The notes below the pieces were generated by a model that saw only the letters and a program-made list of their open reading frames with translations, was not told the DNA's origin and made no database searches. Of a DNA stretch of 64,000 nucleotides, positions 1-9,117 are shown piece after piece (the stretch's first letter is position 1; each line of letters begins with the position of its first letter). Source of the stretch: Allostella sp. ATCC 35155 (GTDB lineage: Bacteria; Pseudomonadota; Alphaproteobacteria; ATCC43930; Allostellaceae). The position numbers were made by a program, and so were the translations under genes. The DNA lies in the NCBI GenBank assembly GCA_006738865.1, contig AP019701.1:2104001-2168000 (forward strand), read 5' to 3'.

Positions 1-1808
1 GCGCGGGGATCGCGGCCGCTCTCGCCCGTCTCCGGGAAGAAGTGGCGCCCGAGATCCTCGTCGAGCGCGCTGACCACGTCCTTGATCGACAGGTCCTTGG
101 TCTGGGCGACCTGGGCCGCGAAGTCCTGCCAGAAGTCCCGCAGGAGCTGGCGCCAGTCCATGCGGCCGTCGGAGACGGCATCGAGGCCGGTCTCCAACTC
201 GGCGGTGAAGTTGTACTGCACCAGCTTCTCGAAGAAGCCGCTCAGGAAGGCGGTGACGAGGCGGCCGCGATCCTCGGGCACGAAGCGCCGGCGGTCGATG
301 CGGACATAGCCGCGATCCTGCAGCACCTCGATGATCGAGGCATAGGTCGAGGGGCGGCCGATGCCGAGTTCTTCCAGCCGCTTCACCAGGCTGGCCTCGC
401 TGTAGCGCGGCGGCGGCTGGGTGAAGTGCTGATCGGACGTCACGCCCTGGCGATCGACCGGGGCACCGTCGGTCAGGGGCGGCAGGCGCCGGTCGCCCTC
501 CTCGTCGTCGGCGTCGTCGCGCCCTTCGCGATAGAGCTTGAGGAAGCCTTCGAATAGCAGCGTCGAGCCGGTTGCGCGCAGCGTCACCTGGCGGTCGCCG
601 CACAGCAGGTCCGCGCCGACCTGCTCCAGCAGGGCGCTCTCCATCTGGGAGGCGACGGTGCGGCGCCACACCAGTTCGTAGAGGCGGCGTTCCTCGTCGG
701 AGAGGTGGCTTGCGACCTGCTCCGGCGACCGGAAGAGATCGGTCGGCCGGATGCCTTCGTGCGCTTCCTGGGCGTTCTTCGCCTGGGTGCGATAGACGCG
801 CGGCGAATCGGGCACGAAGCGCTCGCCGTAGCGCGAATGGATGAGGCGGCGCGCGGCGGCGATCGCCTCGCCGGAGATCTGCACGCCGTCGGTCCGCATG
901 TAGGTGATGAGGCCGACGGTCTCGCCGCCGATGTCGACGCCCTCGTAGAGGCGCTGGGCGGTGCGCATGGTGCGCGCCGCCGTCATGCCGAGCTGGCGCG
1001 ACGCTTCCTGCTGCAGGGTCGAGGTCGTGAAGGGCGGCTGTGGGTGGCGGCGCACCTGCTTGCGCTCGACCGGCCCGACATGGAAGGTCCGGGCCTCGAC
1101 GGCGGCGACGGCTGCCGCGGCGGCCGCGGCGGTGCCGATGTCGAGCTTCTCCAGCTTGCGGCCGGCGAGGTGGGTGAGGCGGGCGGTGAACTTCTGCCCG
1201 TCCTCGGTCAGGAAGGTCGCCTCGACCGTCCAGTATTCCTGGGGCTTGAAGGCCTCGATCTCGGCCTCGCGCTCGCAGACGAGGCGCAGGGCGACGGACT
1301 GCACCCGTCCGGCCGAGCGGCTGCCCGGCAGCTTGCGCCACAGCACCGGCGACAGGGTGAAGCCGACGAGGTAGTCGAGGGCGCGGCGGGCGAGATAGGC
1401 GTCGATTAGTTCGCGGTTGAGTTCGCGCGGGTGGCGGAACGCCTCGATGATGGCCGACTTGGTGATCTCGTTGAAGACCACCCGCTGGACGGCGACGCCC
1501 TTCAGTGCGCGCCGCTGCTCCAGGATCTCGCGGACATGCCAGGAAATGGCCTCGCCCTCGCGGTCCGGGTCGGTCGCGAGATAGAGGTTGGTGGCGCCGC
1601 GGGTCGCCTCGGTGATCGCGCGCAGATGCTTTTCCGACCTGCCGTCGACCTCCCACTCCATGGAGAAATCATGCTCGGGATCGACCGAGCCATCCTTGGC
1701 GGGAAGATCGCGCACATGCCCGTAGCTCGCCAGGACCTGATAGTCCGGGCCGAGATACTTGTTGATCGTCTTGGCCTTGGCCGGCGATTCGACGACGACG
1801 ACGTTCAT
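1..1808 (-). CDS. topA: DNA topoisomerase I, C-terminus outside window
   Basis: Type IA topoisomerase that relaxes negative supercoils by transient single-strand cleavage through a 5'-phosphotyrosyl bond. About 602 codons are visible. The N-terminus opens with the TOPRIM signature VVVVESPAKAKTI and the acidic metal motif ATDPDREGEAISWH. The catalytic tyrosine lies in TYMRTDG about half-way through the visible part, and SAGRVQSVALRL is also typical of the family. The reading frame is open to the window edge, so the zinc-ribbon and basic tail expected in alphaproteobacterial TopA are missing only because the window ends. The start is the ATG at 1806-1808, just before the first TOPRIM strand. 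It lies 69 bases downstream of dprA in the same direction, an order common in this class. Confidence 0.97.
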   Translation of the reverse strand, partial: MNVVVVESPAKAKTINKYLGPDYQVLASYGHVRDLPAKDGSVDPEHDFSMEWEVDGRSEKHLRAITEATRGATNLYLATDPDREGEAISWHVREILEQRRALKGVAVQRVVFNEITKSAIIEAFRHPRELNRELIDAYLARRALDYLVGFTLSPVLWRKLPGSRSAGRVQSVALRLVCEREAEIEAFKPQEYWTVEATFLTEDGQKFTARLTHLAGRKLEKLDIGTAAAAAAAVAAVEARTFHVGPVERKQVRRHPQPPFTTSTLQQEASRQLGMTAARTMRTAQRLYEGVDIGGETVGLITYMRTDGVQISGEAIAAARRLIHSRYGERFVPDSPRVYRTQAKNAQEAHEGIRPTDLFRSPEQVASHLSDEERRLYELVWRRTVASQMESALLEQVGADLLCGDRQVTLRATGSTLLFEGFLKLYREGRDDADDEEGDRRLPPLTDGAPVDRQGVTSDQHFTQPPPRYSEASLVKRLEELGIGRPSTYASIIEVLQDRGYVRIDRRRFVPEDRGRLVTAFLSGFFEKLVQYNFTAELETGLDAVSDGRMDWRQLLRDFWQDFAAQVAQTKDLSIKDVVSALDEDLGRHFFPETGESGRDPR

Positions 1809-1877
1809 GATGCTACGGGGTGGCCTTGCAGTGAGGAATGTGTCCGGCCCAGGGCGCGTTCCGGCGTCCGGAGCGGT

Positions 1878-2969
1878 TCAACGCAGCGACACCTTCTGCC
1901 CAGGATGTCGTTCGATCCGGCCCTGGAGTTCCAGATCCAGGAGGATCGCTGCAACGGCCGCTTGCGACAATTGGCACTGGCGCACGAGTTCGTCAACTGA
2001 CAGCGGTGTCGGCCCGAGCTGCTCCATGATCCGCTCGGACGGTTCCGCGGCGGTCTCCGCCGTCTCCGGGCGCTCGGTCCGGGCGGTCGCGCGCCGGGCC
2101 TGGGGACGGGTCTGCGGGCGCAAAGTCTCGATCACGTCGCCGGCGCTCTCGATCAGCATGGCGCCGGCGCGGATCAGGCCGTTGGTGCCCTTGCAGCGCG
2201 GGTCGAGCGGCGAGCCCGGCACGGCGAATACCTCTCGGCCCTGTTCGGCGGCGAGGCGGGCGGTGATCAGCGATCCCGACCGTTCCGCCGCCTCGACGAC
2301 CACGACCCCGAGCGCCAGCCCGGCGACGATGCGGTTGCGCCGCGGGAAGTTGCGCGCCTCCGGCCCCGTGCCCGGTTCCGATTCGGCGAGCAGCAGCCCG
2401 TCCTGGGCGACCGCCTCGTGCAGCGCCCGGTTCTCTTCGGGATAGACGCGGTCGATGCCGGTGGCGACCACCCCGATGGTGCCGCCGGCGAGCGATCCGC
2501 GATGGGCCGCGGCGTCGATGCCGCGGGCCATGCCCGAAACGACGCAGAAGCCGGCTTCGGCCAGTTCGCGCGCGATCGTCTCGGCGAAGCGCCGACCGGC
2601 GCCAGACGCATTGCGCGCGCCGACGATCGCGACTGCCGGGCGGGCGAGAAGGTCGCGCCGGCCCATGGCGGCGAGCACGATCGGCGGGTCGGCGAGGGCG
2701 GCCAGTCCCGGCGGATAGTCGGGGTCGCCCCAGACGAGCGCCGAGGCGCCGATCGCCTGCAGCCGCCGCAATTCCTCCGCGACCGCCGTCTCGGCGACGA
2801 GCGCGGGACCGTCCGGGCGTTCGGCGAGTGCGGCGATGGCCTGCCGGGCGGAGCCGTGCCGCTCGACGAGGGCGACCACCGTCGCCGGCCCGACCCGCCC
2901 GCTGCGCACGAGCCGCCAGCGGGCCATGCGCTCGTCGTTGGGGAGGCTGTCGGGCGGTGATGCAACCAT
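1878..2969 (-). CDS. dprA: DNA processing protein DprA (Smf)
   Basis: DprA binds incoming single-stranded DNA and loads RecA during natural transformation; many non-competent bacteria also keep it. The 363-residue protein has the Rossmann-like core: AVAIVGARNASGAGR around residue 130, VSGMARGIDAAAHRG, and NFPRRNRIVAGL with the conserved RNRI segment. The C-terminal 60 residues look like the winged-helix DprA C-terminal domain (LSVDELVRQCQLSQAAVAAI). Length is normal for the family. It is the middle gene of a minus-strand run plsY-dprA-topA with gaps of 35 and 69 bases, so cotranscription is likely. The start is the ATG at 2967-2969. Confidence 0.95.
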   Translation of the reverse strand: MVASPPDSLPNDERMARWRLVRSGRVGPATVVALVERHGSARQAIAALAERPDGPALVAETAVAEELRRLQAIGASALVWGDPDYPPGLAALADPPIVLAAMGRRDLLARPAVAIVGARNASGAGRRFAETIARELAEAGFCVVSGMARGIDAAAHRGSLAGGTIGVVATGIDRVYPEENRALHEAVAQDGLLLAESEPGTGPEARNFPRRNRIVAGLALGVVVVEAAERSGSLITARLAAEQGREVFAVPGSPLDPRCKGTNGLIRAGAMLIESAGDVIETLRPQTRPQARRATARTERPETAETAAEPSERIMEQLGPTPLSVDELVRQCQLSQAAVAAILLDLELQGRIERHPGQKVSLR

Positions 2970-3004
2970 CGGCCGTGAGCGCTATCGCGTCGGCCGGGTT
3001 GCCG

Positions 3005-3640
3005 TCAACCGTTCGCGGGCGGCTGGCTGCCGCGGGAGCCGATCCGCGGCTCGGTGCCTGCCAGCAGGCGGCGGATGTTGGTGTGGTGGCGGATCACCAC
3101 CAGGAGGGCGATGAAGGCGACGACCCAGGTTCGCTCGGGATGCGCGACGAGACCGCCGTGATCGGCCAGCAGCCAGGAGATCGGTACCGCCGCCAGACAC
3201 GCGGTGAGCGCGGCCAGGGACGATATGCGCAGGGCGGCCAGCATCGCCAGCCAGACCGCGATGAGGGCCAGCGCGAGCGGCCATGCCATCGCCAGGCAGA
3301 CGCCGGCCGCAGTCGCCGCGCCCTTGCCGCCGCGGAAGCCGAGCCAGGGCGTGAACATGTGGCCGAGGGTGGCGCCGGCGCCGGCAACCGCCCCCGGCAC
3401 CGGTCCGAACTGGGCGGCGATGGCCACCGCCACCACGCCCTTGCCGATGTCGAGCAGCATGGTCGCCAGCGCGAGATCCTTGCGCCCGGTGCGCAGCACG
3501 TTGGTGGCCCCGATGTTGCCGGAGCCGATCGCGCGGATGTCGCCGAGCCCGGCGAGGCGGGTCAGCAGAAGTCCGAAGGGGATGCTGCCCAGGGCGATGC
3601 CGCCGATGCCGGCCAGGATCACCATCATGGTCTGCGACAT
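3005..3640 (-). CDS. plsY: Glycerol-3-phosphate acyltransferase PlsY
   Basis: Integral membrane enzyme that transfers an acyl group from acyl phosphate to sn-glycerol-3-phosphate, the first step of phospholipid synthesis. The 211-residue protein shows the three expected signatures: LGSIPFGLLLTR near residue 17, GSGNIGATNVLRTG near 39 and GFRGGKGAAT near 101. These are embedded in about five hydrophobic segments. The tail (IGSRGSQPPANG) is soluble and slightly longer than usual. It starts at an ATG three bases before the stop of the upstream glycosyltransferase-like gene and is followed 35 bases later by dprA, so it is probably part of one long minus-strand operon. Confidence 0.96.
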   Translation of the reverse strand: MSQTMMVILAGIGGIALGSIPFGLLLTRLAGLGDIRAIGSGNIGATNVLRTGRKDLALATMLLDIGKGVVAVAIAAQFGPVPGAVAGAGATLGHMFTPWLGFRGGKGAATAAGVCLAMAWPLALALIAVWLAMLAALRISSLAALTACLAAVPISWLLADHGGLVAHPERTWVVAFIALLVVIRHHTNIRRLLAGTEPRIGSRGSQPPANG

Positions 3641-3643
3641 CGC

Positions 3644-5479
3644 CTAGCTCCCTCGCCGGATGCCCAACAGCAGGTCGATCATGCTCTCGAAGCTGCGCGC
3701 CTGGAGGTCCGTTCCGGCCAGGGGCGAGGCGCGCATGCGATCGGGAATACGGCGCCGGAGTTCGGCGAGGGCAGCGGGACGCGCGGCGAGATCCAGCACC
3801 TTGGCGACATAGCCGTCGGTGTCGCGGGCCACCAGTTCGCCCATGCCGAGGATCGACAGCGCGACCGCCGCATGCCGTCCGGCGTGGCGGGCGCCCGCGA
3901 TGGTGACGATCGGGACGCCCATCGCCAGGGCCTCCATCGTCGTGGCGATGTCGCCCGCCGGAAACGTGTCGAGCGCCACGTCGACGCGCTGCCACATGGC
4001 GATCTGGTCGGCGGCGCGCTCGGGCGAATCGAAGTCCAGCCGGCGGCCCTCCACGCCCATCTCCATCAGGCGGTGGGCCACCCGCTCCCGGGCGCTGCCG
4101 ACCCGCCAGTCGTCATGCAGCAGGCGCAGCTGCGCGGCCGGATGCTCCTTCATGATCCGGGTCCAGGCGGCGAGGGCGGCCTCGCCGATCGTCGCCGCGG
4201 GCCCGCACCAGCCATAGGCGAAGGCGCCATCGGCCGCGCGGTCCCGTCCGGCGGCGTCGGCCGCCGCCAGCGCCGGGCCGCCGCTGATCGCCACCGTCGG
4301 GAAGGCGGCGACCCGGATATCCATCGACCGCCCGGCTTCGGGCGGACAGTGCCCGCGGTCGGCGACGAGATGGGTGACGGTGGGATGACCGCTCGGCCAG
4401 CCCGTCTCCAGCCATTCCACGACGACGCGCGCGGGGCGGCGGTCGAGCGCCGCGAGCAGCTCCGGCTCGTCATGGCCGGCGAAGTTGACGAGAAGGTCGA
4501 CCGCATCCTGCTGCATGCGGCCCGCGATCATGGCCGGGGTGGAGGAGCCGCAGACGACCACCTGGTCCACCCGCTCGGCGAGTTCCGACCCCTCGAACCG
4601 GCGGGTCAGGTCGACGCCGTAGAGGATCGCGCGATAGCGGTCGGGCGTGCGGTGCCGCAGGAGGTCGACCATCCACATCGCGGCCCCGCGGTGCCGCTGG
4701 TTCCAGAGGAAGCCGACGACCGGAACGTCCGGAATTGGGCGGCCTGCCGGCGCCGGCGCGATCCGGGATGCGGCGCGCGCGCGATAGCGCAGGGTTTCGG
4801 CAGCGAGGCGACCGGGATCGGCCTCGGTGCGCGCCAATGCGAACAGGCGGTCGGAGAAGGCGGCCTCCTCGTCCGGCCCGACCGCGTCCGCGGCCAGCAT
4901 GCGGGCGGCCCGCTCGCAGTCCTGGATCGTCAGCAGGGCATGGGCGAGCGCGATGCGGGCCGCGCGGTCGGCGGGGGCGAGGTCGACGGCGCGCTCGTGG
5001 GCGAAGACAGCGTCCGACGGGCGGCCGAGCGCGGCATTGATGCGCCCGAACAGCTGGAAGCTCTGCGCGTTCGCCGTCAGCGAGGCGAGGGTCTGCTCGA
5101 TGAGGTCGCGCGCCGCCTTGGCATCCCCTTGCGCGAGCAGCGCTTCGGCCCGCCGGCTGGACGCGACGGTGAGGCGGCGCTCGACCTCGATCATGCGCTG
5201 CATCGTTCCGGGCCCCGACGCGGCCGACGCCAGCGCGGGCAGGTCGGGCGGCGGCCGCCCCGCCGCCGGGACGACCGCTTCGGCGTCCGCTTCCGGCCGG
5301 CTGCCGGCCGGCAGCGGGACGCCGGACAGGGCGAGGAAGAGGCGCAGGCGGGCCCGGGCGGGGTCGGCCGCGTCCGCATCGACGCTGTCGCCCAGCGCTG
5401 CTGCCGCGCCGATGAGATCGCCTGCGAGGATGCGCCGTTCGGCGTCCTCCGGGCTGGGGGGGATGGCCGTTCCGGCCAA
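3644..5479 (-). CDS. TPR protein with O-GlcNAc-transferase-like C-terminal domain
   Basis: The 611-residue cytoplasmic protein has TPR-like helices in its first 240 residues, for example QGDAKAARDLIEQTL and LGRPSDAVFAHERAVDLAP. A C-terminal region resembles the GT41/SPINDLY family catalytic half. The best-preserved piece is VDVALDTFPAGDI followed by TTMEALAMGVPIVTI, which corresponds to the UDP-sugar site segment ALDTFPYNGGTTT...EALWMGVP. The Gly-Gly of that consensus is replaced by Asp-Ile, and the upstream region DVPVVGFLWNQRHRG is divergent, so UDP-GlcNAc transferase activity is not certain. Acceptors are unknown; in bacteria such proteins often modify surface or flagellar proteins. It sits between pyrC and plsY with gaps of only 6 and 3 bases, an odd placement for a glycosyltransferase. 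Confidence 0.8.
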   Translation of the reverse strand: MAGTAIPPSPEDAERRILAGDLIGAAAALGDSVDADAADPARARLRLFLALSGVPLPAGSRPEADAEAVVPAAGRPPPDLPALASAASGPGTMQRMIEVERRLTVASSRRAEALLAQGDAKAARDLIEQTLASLTANAQSFQLFGRINAALGRPSDAVFAHERAVDLAPADRAARIALAHALLTIQDCERAARMLAADAVGPDEEAAFSDRLFALARTEADPGRLAAETLRYRARAASRIAPAPAGRPIPDVPVVGFLWNQRHRGAAMWMVDLLRHRTPDRYRAILYGVDLTRRFEGSELAERVDQVVVCGSSTPAMIAGRMQQDAVDLLVNFAGHDEPELLAALDRRPARVVVEWLETGWPSGHPTVTHLVADRGHCPPEAGRSMDIRVAAFPTVAISGGPALAAADAAGRDRAADGAFAYGWCGPAATIGEAALAAWTRIMKEHPAAQLRLLHDDWRVGSARERVAHRLMEMGVEGRRLDFDSPERAADQIAMWQRVDVALDTFPAGDIATTMEALAMGVPIVTIAGARHAGRHAAVALSILGMGELVARDTDGYVAKVLDLAARPAALAELRRRIPDRMRASPLAGTDLQARSFESMIDLLLGIRRGS

Positions 5480-5485
5480 GGTCGG

Positions 5486-6778
5486 TCAGTCCTCGGCGCG
5501 GTGGACGACGCGACCGCCGAGCACGGTCAGCATCGTGCGGCCCTGCACCGGGCGGCCGTCGAAGGGCGAGTTCTTGGACTTCGACCGGAAGCGGTCGACG
5601 GCGATGCGCCAGGGCCGGTCCATGTCGACCAGCGCGAGGTCGGCCGGGGCGCCGATCTCGAGCCGGCCGCAGTCGAGGCCGAGGATGCGCGCGGGCGCGC
5701 GGCCGACCGCGTCCAGCGCCCGGTCCAGCCGCACGTCGCCCTGGTGGACGAGTTCCAGCACCAGCGGCAGCAGCGTCTCCAGCCCGATGACGCCGCTGGC
5801 GGCCGAACTGAAGGGCAGCCGCTTGGAATCCTGGTCGTGGGGGGCGTGATCGCTGGCGATGGCATCGATCGTGCCGTCGGCGATGCCGGCGACGACCGCG
5901 CGGCGGTCGCCGTCGCTGCGCAGCGGCGGCGACAGCTTGGCGAAGGTGCGGTACTCGCCGACCGCGGTCTCGTTGAGGGCGAAATAGGGGGGTGCCGTGT
6001 CGCAGCTGACCGGCAGGCCGCGGGCCTTGGCGGCGCGGATCGCCTCGACCGCGCCGGCCGTGGAGACATGGCCGGCGTGATAGCGCACGCCGGTCAGCTC
6101 GGCGAGGCGGAGGTCGCGCTCCAGCAGCACGATCTCCGCCGCAGCCGGGATGCCCGGCAGGCCGAGGCGGGTGGCGATCTCGCCCTCGTTCATGCCGCCC
6201 GGGTGCGACAGGGCCGGTTCCTCGGGATGCTGCACGATCAGGAGATCGAAGGTCCGGGCGTAGCTCATCGCCCGGCGCATGATGCCGGCATTGGCGATCG
6301 CGTGGGTCGCGTCGGTGAAGCCGACGGCGCCGGCGGCCGCCAGCATCCCCATCTCGGTCAGTTCCTTGCCGGCGAGGCCCTTGGTCGCGGCGCCATAGGG
6401 ATGGATGTTGGCGAGTCCGATCTCGCGGCCGCGGCGGCGGACGAACTCGACCAGCGCCACGTCGTCGATCGGCGGGTCGGTGTTGGGCAGGCAGACGATG
6501 GTGGTGACGCCGCCCGCGGCGGCGGCCTGGCTGGCCGTCGCCATGTTCTCCAGATGCTCGGCGCCCGGCTCGCGCAGCTGTGCGCGCATGTCGACGAGGC
6601 CGGGGATCAGCGTCATGCCGCGGCAGTCGACCGTCTCGATGCCGTCCGGCACGCCGTCGGCGAAGAGGGCCGGGCCGAGATCTGCGATGCGGCCGTCGAT
6701 GGCCAGGAGGCCGCCGGGCTGGTCGCGGCCGGCTGCGGGGTCGAGCAGGCGGGCGTTGACGAGGGCGAGGCGGCTCAT
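5486..6778 (-). CDS. pyrC: Dihydroorotase-like protein lacking the HxH motif (PyrC/PyrX type)
   Basis: Amidohydrolase-fold protein of 430 residues, clearly homologous to class I dihydroorotase, the third step of pyrimidine synthesis. Preserved features are VCLPNTDPPIDD, the lysine region ATKGLAGKELTEMG, RYHAGHVSTAGAV and SDHAPHDQDSKRLPF. However, the first metal motif, usually DMHVHLREPG, reads DMRAQLREPG: Arg65 and Gln67 replace both histidines. The usual HAEDP-like segment reads VQHPEEP. In Pseudomonas a comparable protein (PyrC'/PyrX) is non-catalytic and needed for assembly of aspartate transcarbamoylase. The gene starts 13 bases after pyrB in the same operon, consistent with a structural partner. 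Alternatively it is an alphaproteobacterial variant with altered metal binding. Confidence 0.85.
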   Translation of the reverse strand: MSRLALVNARLLDPAAGRDQPGGLLAIDGRIADLGPALFADGVPDGIETVDCRGMTLIPGLVDMRAQLREPGAEHLENMATASQAAAAGGVTTIVCLPNTDPPIDDVALVEFVRRRGREIGLANIHPYGAATKGLAGKELTEMGMLAAAGAVGFTDATHAIANAGIMRRAMSYARTFDLLIVQHPEEPALSHPGGMNEGEIATRLGLPGIPAAAEIVLLERDLRLAELTGVRYHAGHVSTAGAVEAIRAAKARGLPVSCDTAPPYFALNETAVGEYRTFAKLSPPLRSDGDRRAVVAGIADGTIDAIASDHAPHDQDSKRLPFSSAASGVIGLETLLPLVLELVHQGDVRLDRALDAVGRAPARILGLDCGRLEIGAPADLALVDMDRPWRIAVDRFRSKSKNSPFDGRPVQGRTMLTVLGGRVVHRAED

Positions 6779-6791
6779 GGGTTCACCCGGT

Positions 6792-7775
6792 TCACGGCCG
6801 TGCCTCCGCGGCGTTGCCCGAGTTGCTGCGGGCGAGGTTGTCGGCCAGCACCTCGAGGCAGGCCATGCGCACCGCCACCCCCATCTCGACCTGGTGGCGG
6901 ATCAGCGAGCGGTCGATGTCGTCGGCGACCTCGCTGTCGATCTCGACGCCGCGGTTCATCGGGCCGGGATGCATGATGAGGGCGTCGGGCTTGGCGACCG
7001 CCAGCTTGGCGTAGTCGAGGCCGTAGAAGTGATAGTATTCGCGCACCGAGGGCACGAAGCTGCCGGACATGCGCTCGGTCTGGAGGCGCAGCATCATCAC
7101 GATGTCGGCGTTGGCGAGGCCGCGCTTCATGTCGTGGAACACCTCGACGCCGAGCCGCTCGATCGCGGTCGGCAGCAGGGTGCGCGGCGCGACGACGCGC
7201 ACCCGGGCGCCCATGGTGTTGAGCAGCGCGATGTTCGAGCGCGCGACGCGGCTGTGCAGGATGTCGCCGCAGATGGCGACGACGAGACCGCGCAGGTCGC
7301 CCTTGCGGCGGCGGATCGTCAGGGCGTCGAGCAGCGCCTGGGTCGGGTGTTCATGGGTGCCGTCGCCGGCATTGATGACGGCGCAGTTGACCTTGTCCGA
7401 CAGCAGCTTGACGGCGCCGCTCTCCGGATGGCGCACGCACAGCACGTCCGGGTTCATCGCGTTCAGCGTCATCGCCGTGTCGATCAGCGTCTCGCCCTTC
7501 TTCATGGACGAGTACTCGACCGACATGTTGATGACGTCGCCGCCGAGCCGCTTGCCGGCCAGCTCGAACGAGGTGCGGGTGCGCGTCGAGTTCTCGAAGA
7601 AGAGGTTGATGATGGTGCGGCCGCGCAGCGAGCCGCCCTTCTTCTCGGAGCCCTGGTTGCGGGCGACGAATTCCTCCGACCGGTCGATCAGGTGAGCGAT
7701 CTCTCCGGCGGAAAGCCCTTCGATTCCCAGCAGGTGGCGATGGGGGTAACCGAGGGCGGCAGCGAGCGCGGACAT
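6792..7775 (-). CDS. pyrB: Aspartate carbamoyltransferase catalytic chain
   Basis: Condenses carbamoyl phosphate with aspartate to carbamoyl aspartate, the committed pyrimidine step. The 327-residue protein contains the carbamoyl-phosphate signature [20 protein letters not shown] near residue 59, [12 protein letters not shown] around 142, and [12 protein letters not shown] near the C-terminus, all canonical. Length is typical. It leads the pyrB-pyrC-OGT-plsY-dprA-topA run on the minus strand, separated from the upstream desuccinylase gene by a terminator-like hairpin at 7794-7840. No pyrI regulatory subunit gene is nearby, which fits a class A/B enzyme assembled with a dihydroorotase-like partner. 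Confidence 0.97.
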   Translation of the reverse strand: MSALAAALGYPHRHLLGIEGLSAGEIAHLIDRSEEFVARNQGSEKKGGSLRGRTIINLFFENSTRTRTSFELAGKRLGGDVINMSVEYSSMKKGETLIDTAMTLNAMNPDVLCVRHPESGAVKLLSDKVNCAVINAGDGTHEHPTQALLDALTIRRRKGDLRGLVVAICGDILHSRVARSNIALLNTMGARVRVVAPRTLLPTAIERLGVEVFHDMKRGLANADIVMMLRLQTERMSGSFVPSVREYYHFYGLDYAKLAVAKPDALIMHPGPMNRGVEIDSEVADDIDRSLIRHQVEMGVAVRMACLEVLADNLARSNSGNAAEARP

Positions 7776-7793
7776 GAGCCGGTCCTATAGGTC

Positions 7794-7840
7794 AAAGGAC
7801 GGAGTCCGGGCAAGGCATCGCCCCGGCCCCGACTCCGTCC
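7794..7840 (-). terminator. Terminator-like hairpin between desuccinylase gene and pyrB
   Basis: A perfect 10-bp inverted repeat (GGACGGAGTC at 7797-7806, GACTCCGTCC at 7831-7840) encloses a 24-base loop that can pair further through CGGGC and GCCCG. Read on the minus strand the stem is followed by TTTGACC, so the T tract is short. It probably terminates the gene ending at 7866 and separates it from pyrB. Confidence 0.6.
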
Positions 7841-7865
7841 CTGGTCCACTCGGTTCCCGGCCGGA

Positions 7866-9029
7866 TCAGTCGTCGGTGCCGGGGCGCCCGACGCGGTGCG
7901 GCAGCTCCTTCTCGCAGGCCATGCGGAAGACGACCTGGCCCGGGAACGTCAACTGGCCGTCGCGCCGGCGGCTGAAGAGGACACCGGTCGCGGTCGCCTT
8001 GATCGGCAGGCGGCAGTCCCGGGCGAAGGGGTCGAGCGGGTCGATGATCTCGCACACCGTCTCACCGGCCTTCACCTTGACGCCGCGGTCCTTGAGATAG
8101 ACGAGCATTCCGGCGCGCGGCGCATAGGCGACGTCCATGCCCCAGGCGGGAGTGATCTTGCACTTCGGCTTGGGCAGCGCGCCGGGATCGCCGCCGATGA
8201 CGCCGCGCCGCTGCAGGAACTTGAAGAGCGCGGTGCCGTCCGACTTGCCGAGGGCATGGGAGACGTCGGCCTGGCCGCGATACTCGATCGTGACGGAGAA
8301 CGAGGTCTTGGGCAGGGCCGCATCCGGATAGGCCTTGGCCAGCTTCAGCCACGGCGCGATGTTGCAGGCGCTGAAGCTCATGACCTGCGGGATGGCGTCC
8401 GGCCGTCCGACGGTCGTCGCCTGGCTGCCGATCTGGGCCGAGAGGTCGGCGACCGCATCGGCATGGCTGGCGCCGGCGAAGAGGTGAAGCGCGGCGTGGG
8501 CGTCGCAATGCAGGTCGAGGACGTAGTCGGCATCGACCGACATCGCCATCAGCGTCTTCTTGAGGAACTGCGGCTCGTTCGGAGCGGCGAAGGATTCGAC
8601 CGCCTTGACCATCGCCTTGCGCACGATCTCGACGTTCTTCGCCTCGTTCTTGCCGAGCTTGCCCTCGACCTGGGCGGCGACCTGATCGCCGATGTCGAGA
8701 TAGTTGCGGTTGTAGTTTTCCCGCAGGTTGAAGTCGTAGCGGCCGAGATGGTTGGCATAGAGGTGCTGCGACATGCCGACCGGGTTGGCGGTCGGGACGA
8801 CGATGATCTCGCCTTGGATCTGGCCCGCCTTGTCGGCCGCCTCCAGCATCGGCAGCAGATAGTGCAGCGCCATGACGCCCGGCAGCTCGTTGGCGTGGAT
8901 GGCGGCCTGGAGATAGGCCTTGGGCCGCGCCCCCGCCTTGCCGAAGCGGTAGACGGTGAGGAAGCGTTCGGTTCCGGGGCTGTTCGACAGCAGGGGCACA
9001 CGGGTGGCGCGGCTGGGCATCGGTCGCAT
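7866..9029 (-). CDS. Succinylglutamate desuccinylase/aspartoacylase family protein
   Basis: M14-like zinc carboxypeptidase-fold amidohydrolase of 387 residues; the family removes acyl groups from N-acyl amino acids. The first zinc motif reads QAAIHANELPG near residue 41, with His and Glu kept although the usual Gly-Asp is replaced by Ala-Asn. A later DLHCDAHAALH segment supplies further candidate ligands. PTANPVGMSQ and FNLRENYNRNYLD are typical of the peptidase-like subgroup. No signal peptide is visible, so it is probably cytoplasmic. The substrate cannot be told from sequence; no arginine-catabolic (ast) genes surround it. It lies upstream of pyrB but is insulated by a hairpin. Confidence 0.85.
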   Translation of the reverse strand: MRPMPSRATRVPLLSNSPGTERFLTVYRFGKAGARPKAYLQAAIHANELPGVMALHYLLPMLEAADKAGQIQGEIIVVPTANPVGMSQHLYANHLGRYDFNLRENYNRNYLDIGDQVAAQVEGKLGKNEAKNVEIVRKAMVKAVESFAAPNEPQFLKKTLMAMSVDADYVLDLHCDAHAALHLFAGASHADAVADLSAQIGSQATTVGRPDAIPQVMSFSACNIAPWLKLAKAYPDAALPKTSFSVTIEYRGQADVSHALGKSDGTALFKFLQRRGVIGGDPGALPKPKCKITPAWGMDVAYAPRAGMLVYLKDRGVKVKAGETVCEIIDPLDPFARDCRLPIKATATGVLFSRRRDGQLTFPGQVVFRMACEKELPHRVGRPGTDD

Positions 9030-9117
9030 CCTTGGGGGTGGGGCAGGGAAGCCGGATCGGGGCCTCGGGCGGGAATTGCGAGGCCGAGGGGTATTGACCG
9101 CCGCCCGGGCGGAGGCG

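Noticed and set aside
2828-6976. 1382-codon plus-strand open frame opposite dprA, plsY, the OGT-like gene and pyrC
   Set aside because: It mirrors the high-GC third positions of four well-supported minus-strand genes. Its translation is repetitive Arg/Gly/Asp/Ala without any domain.
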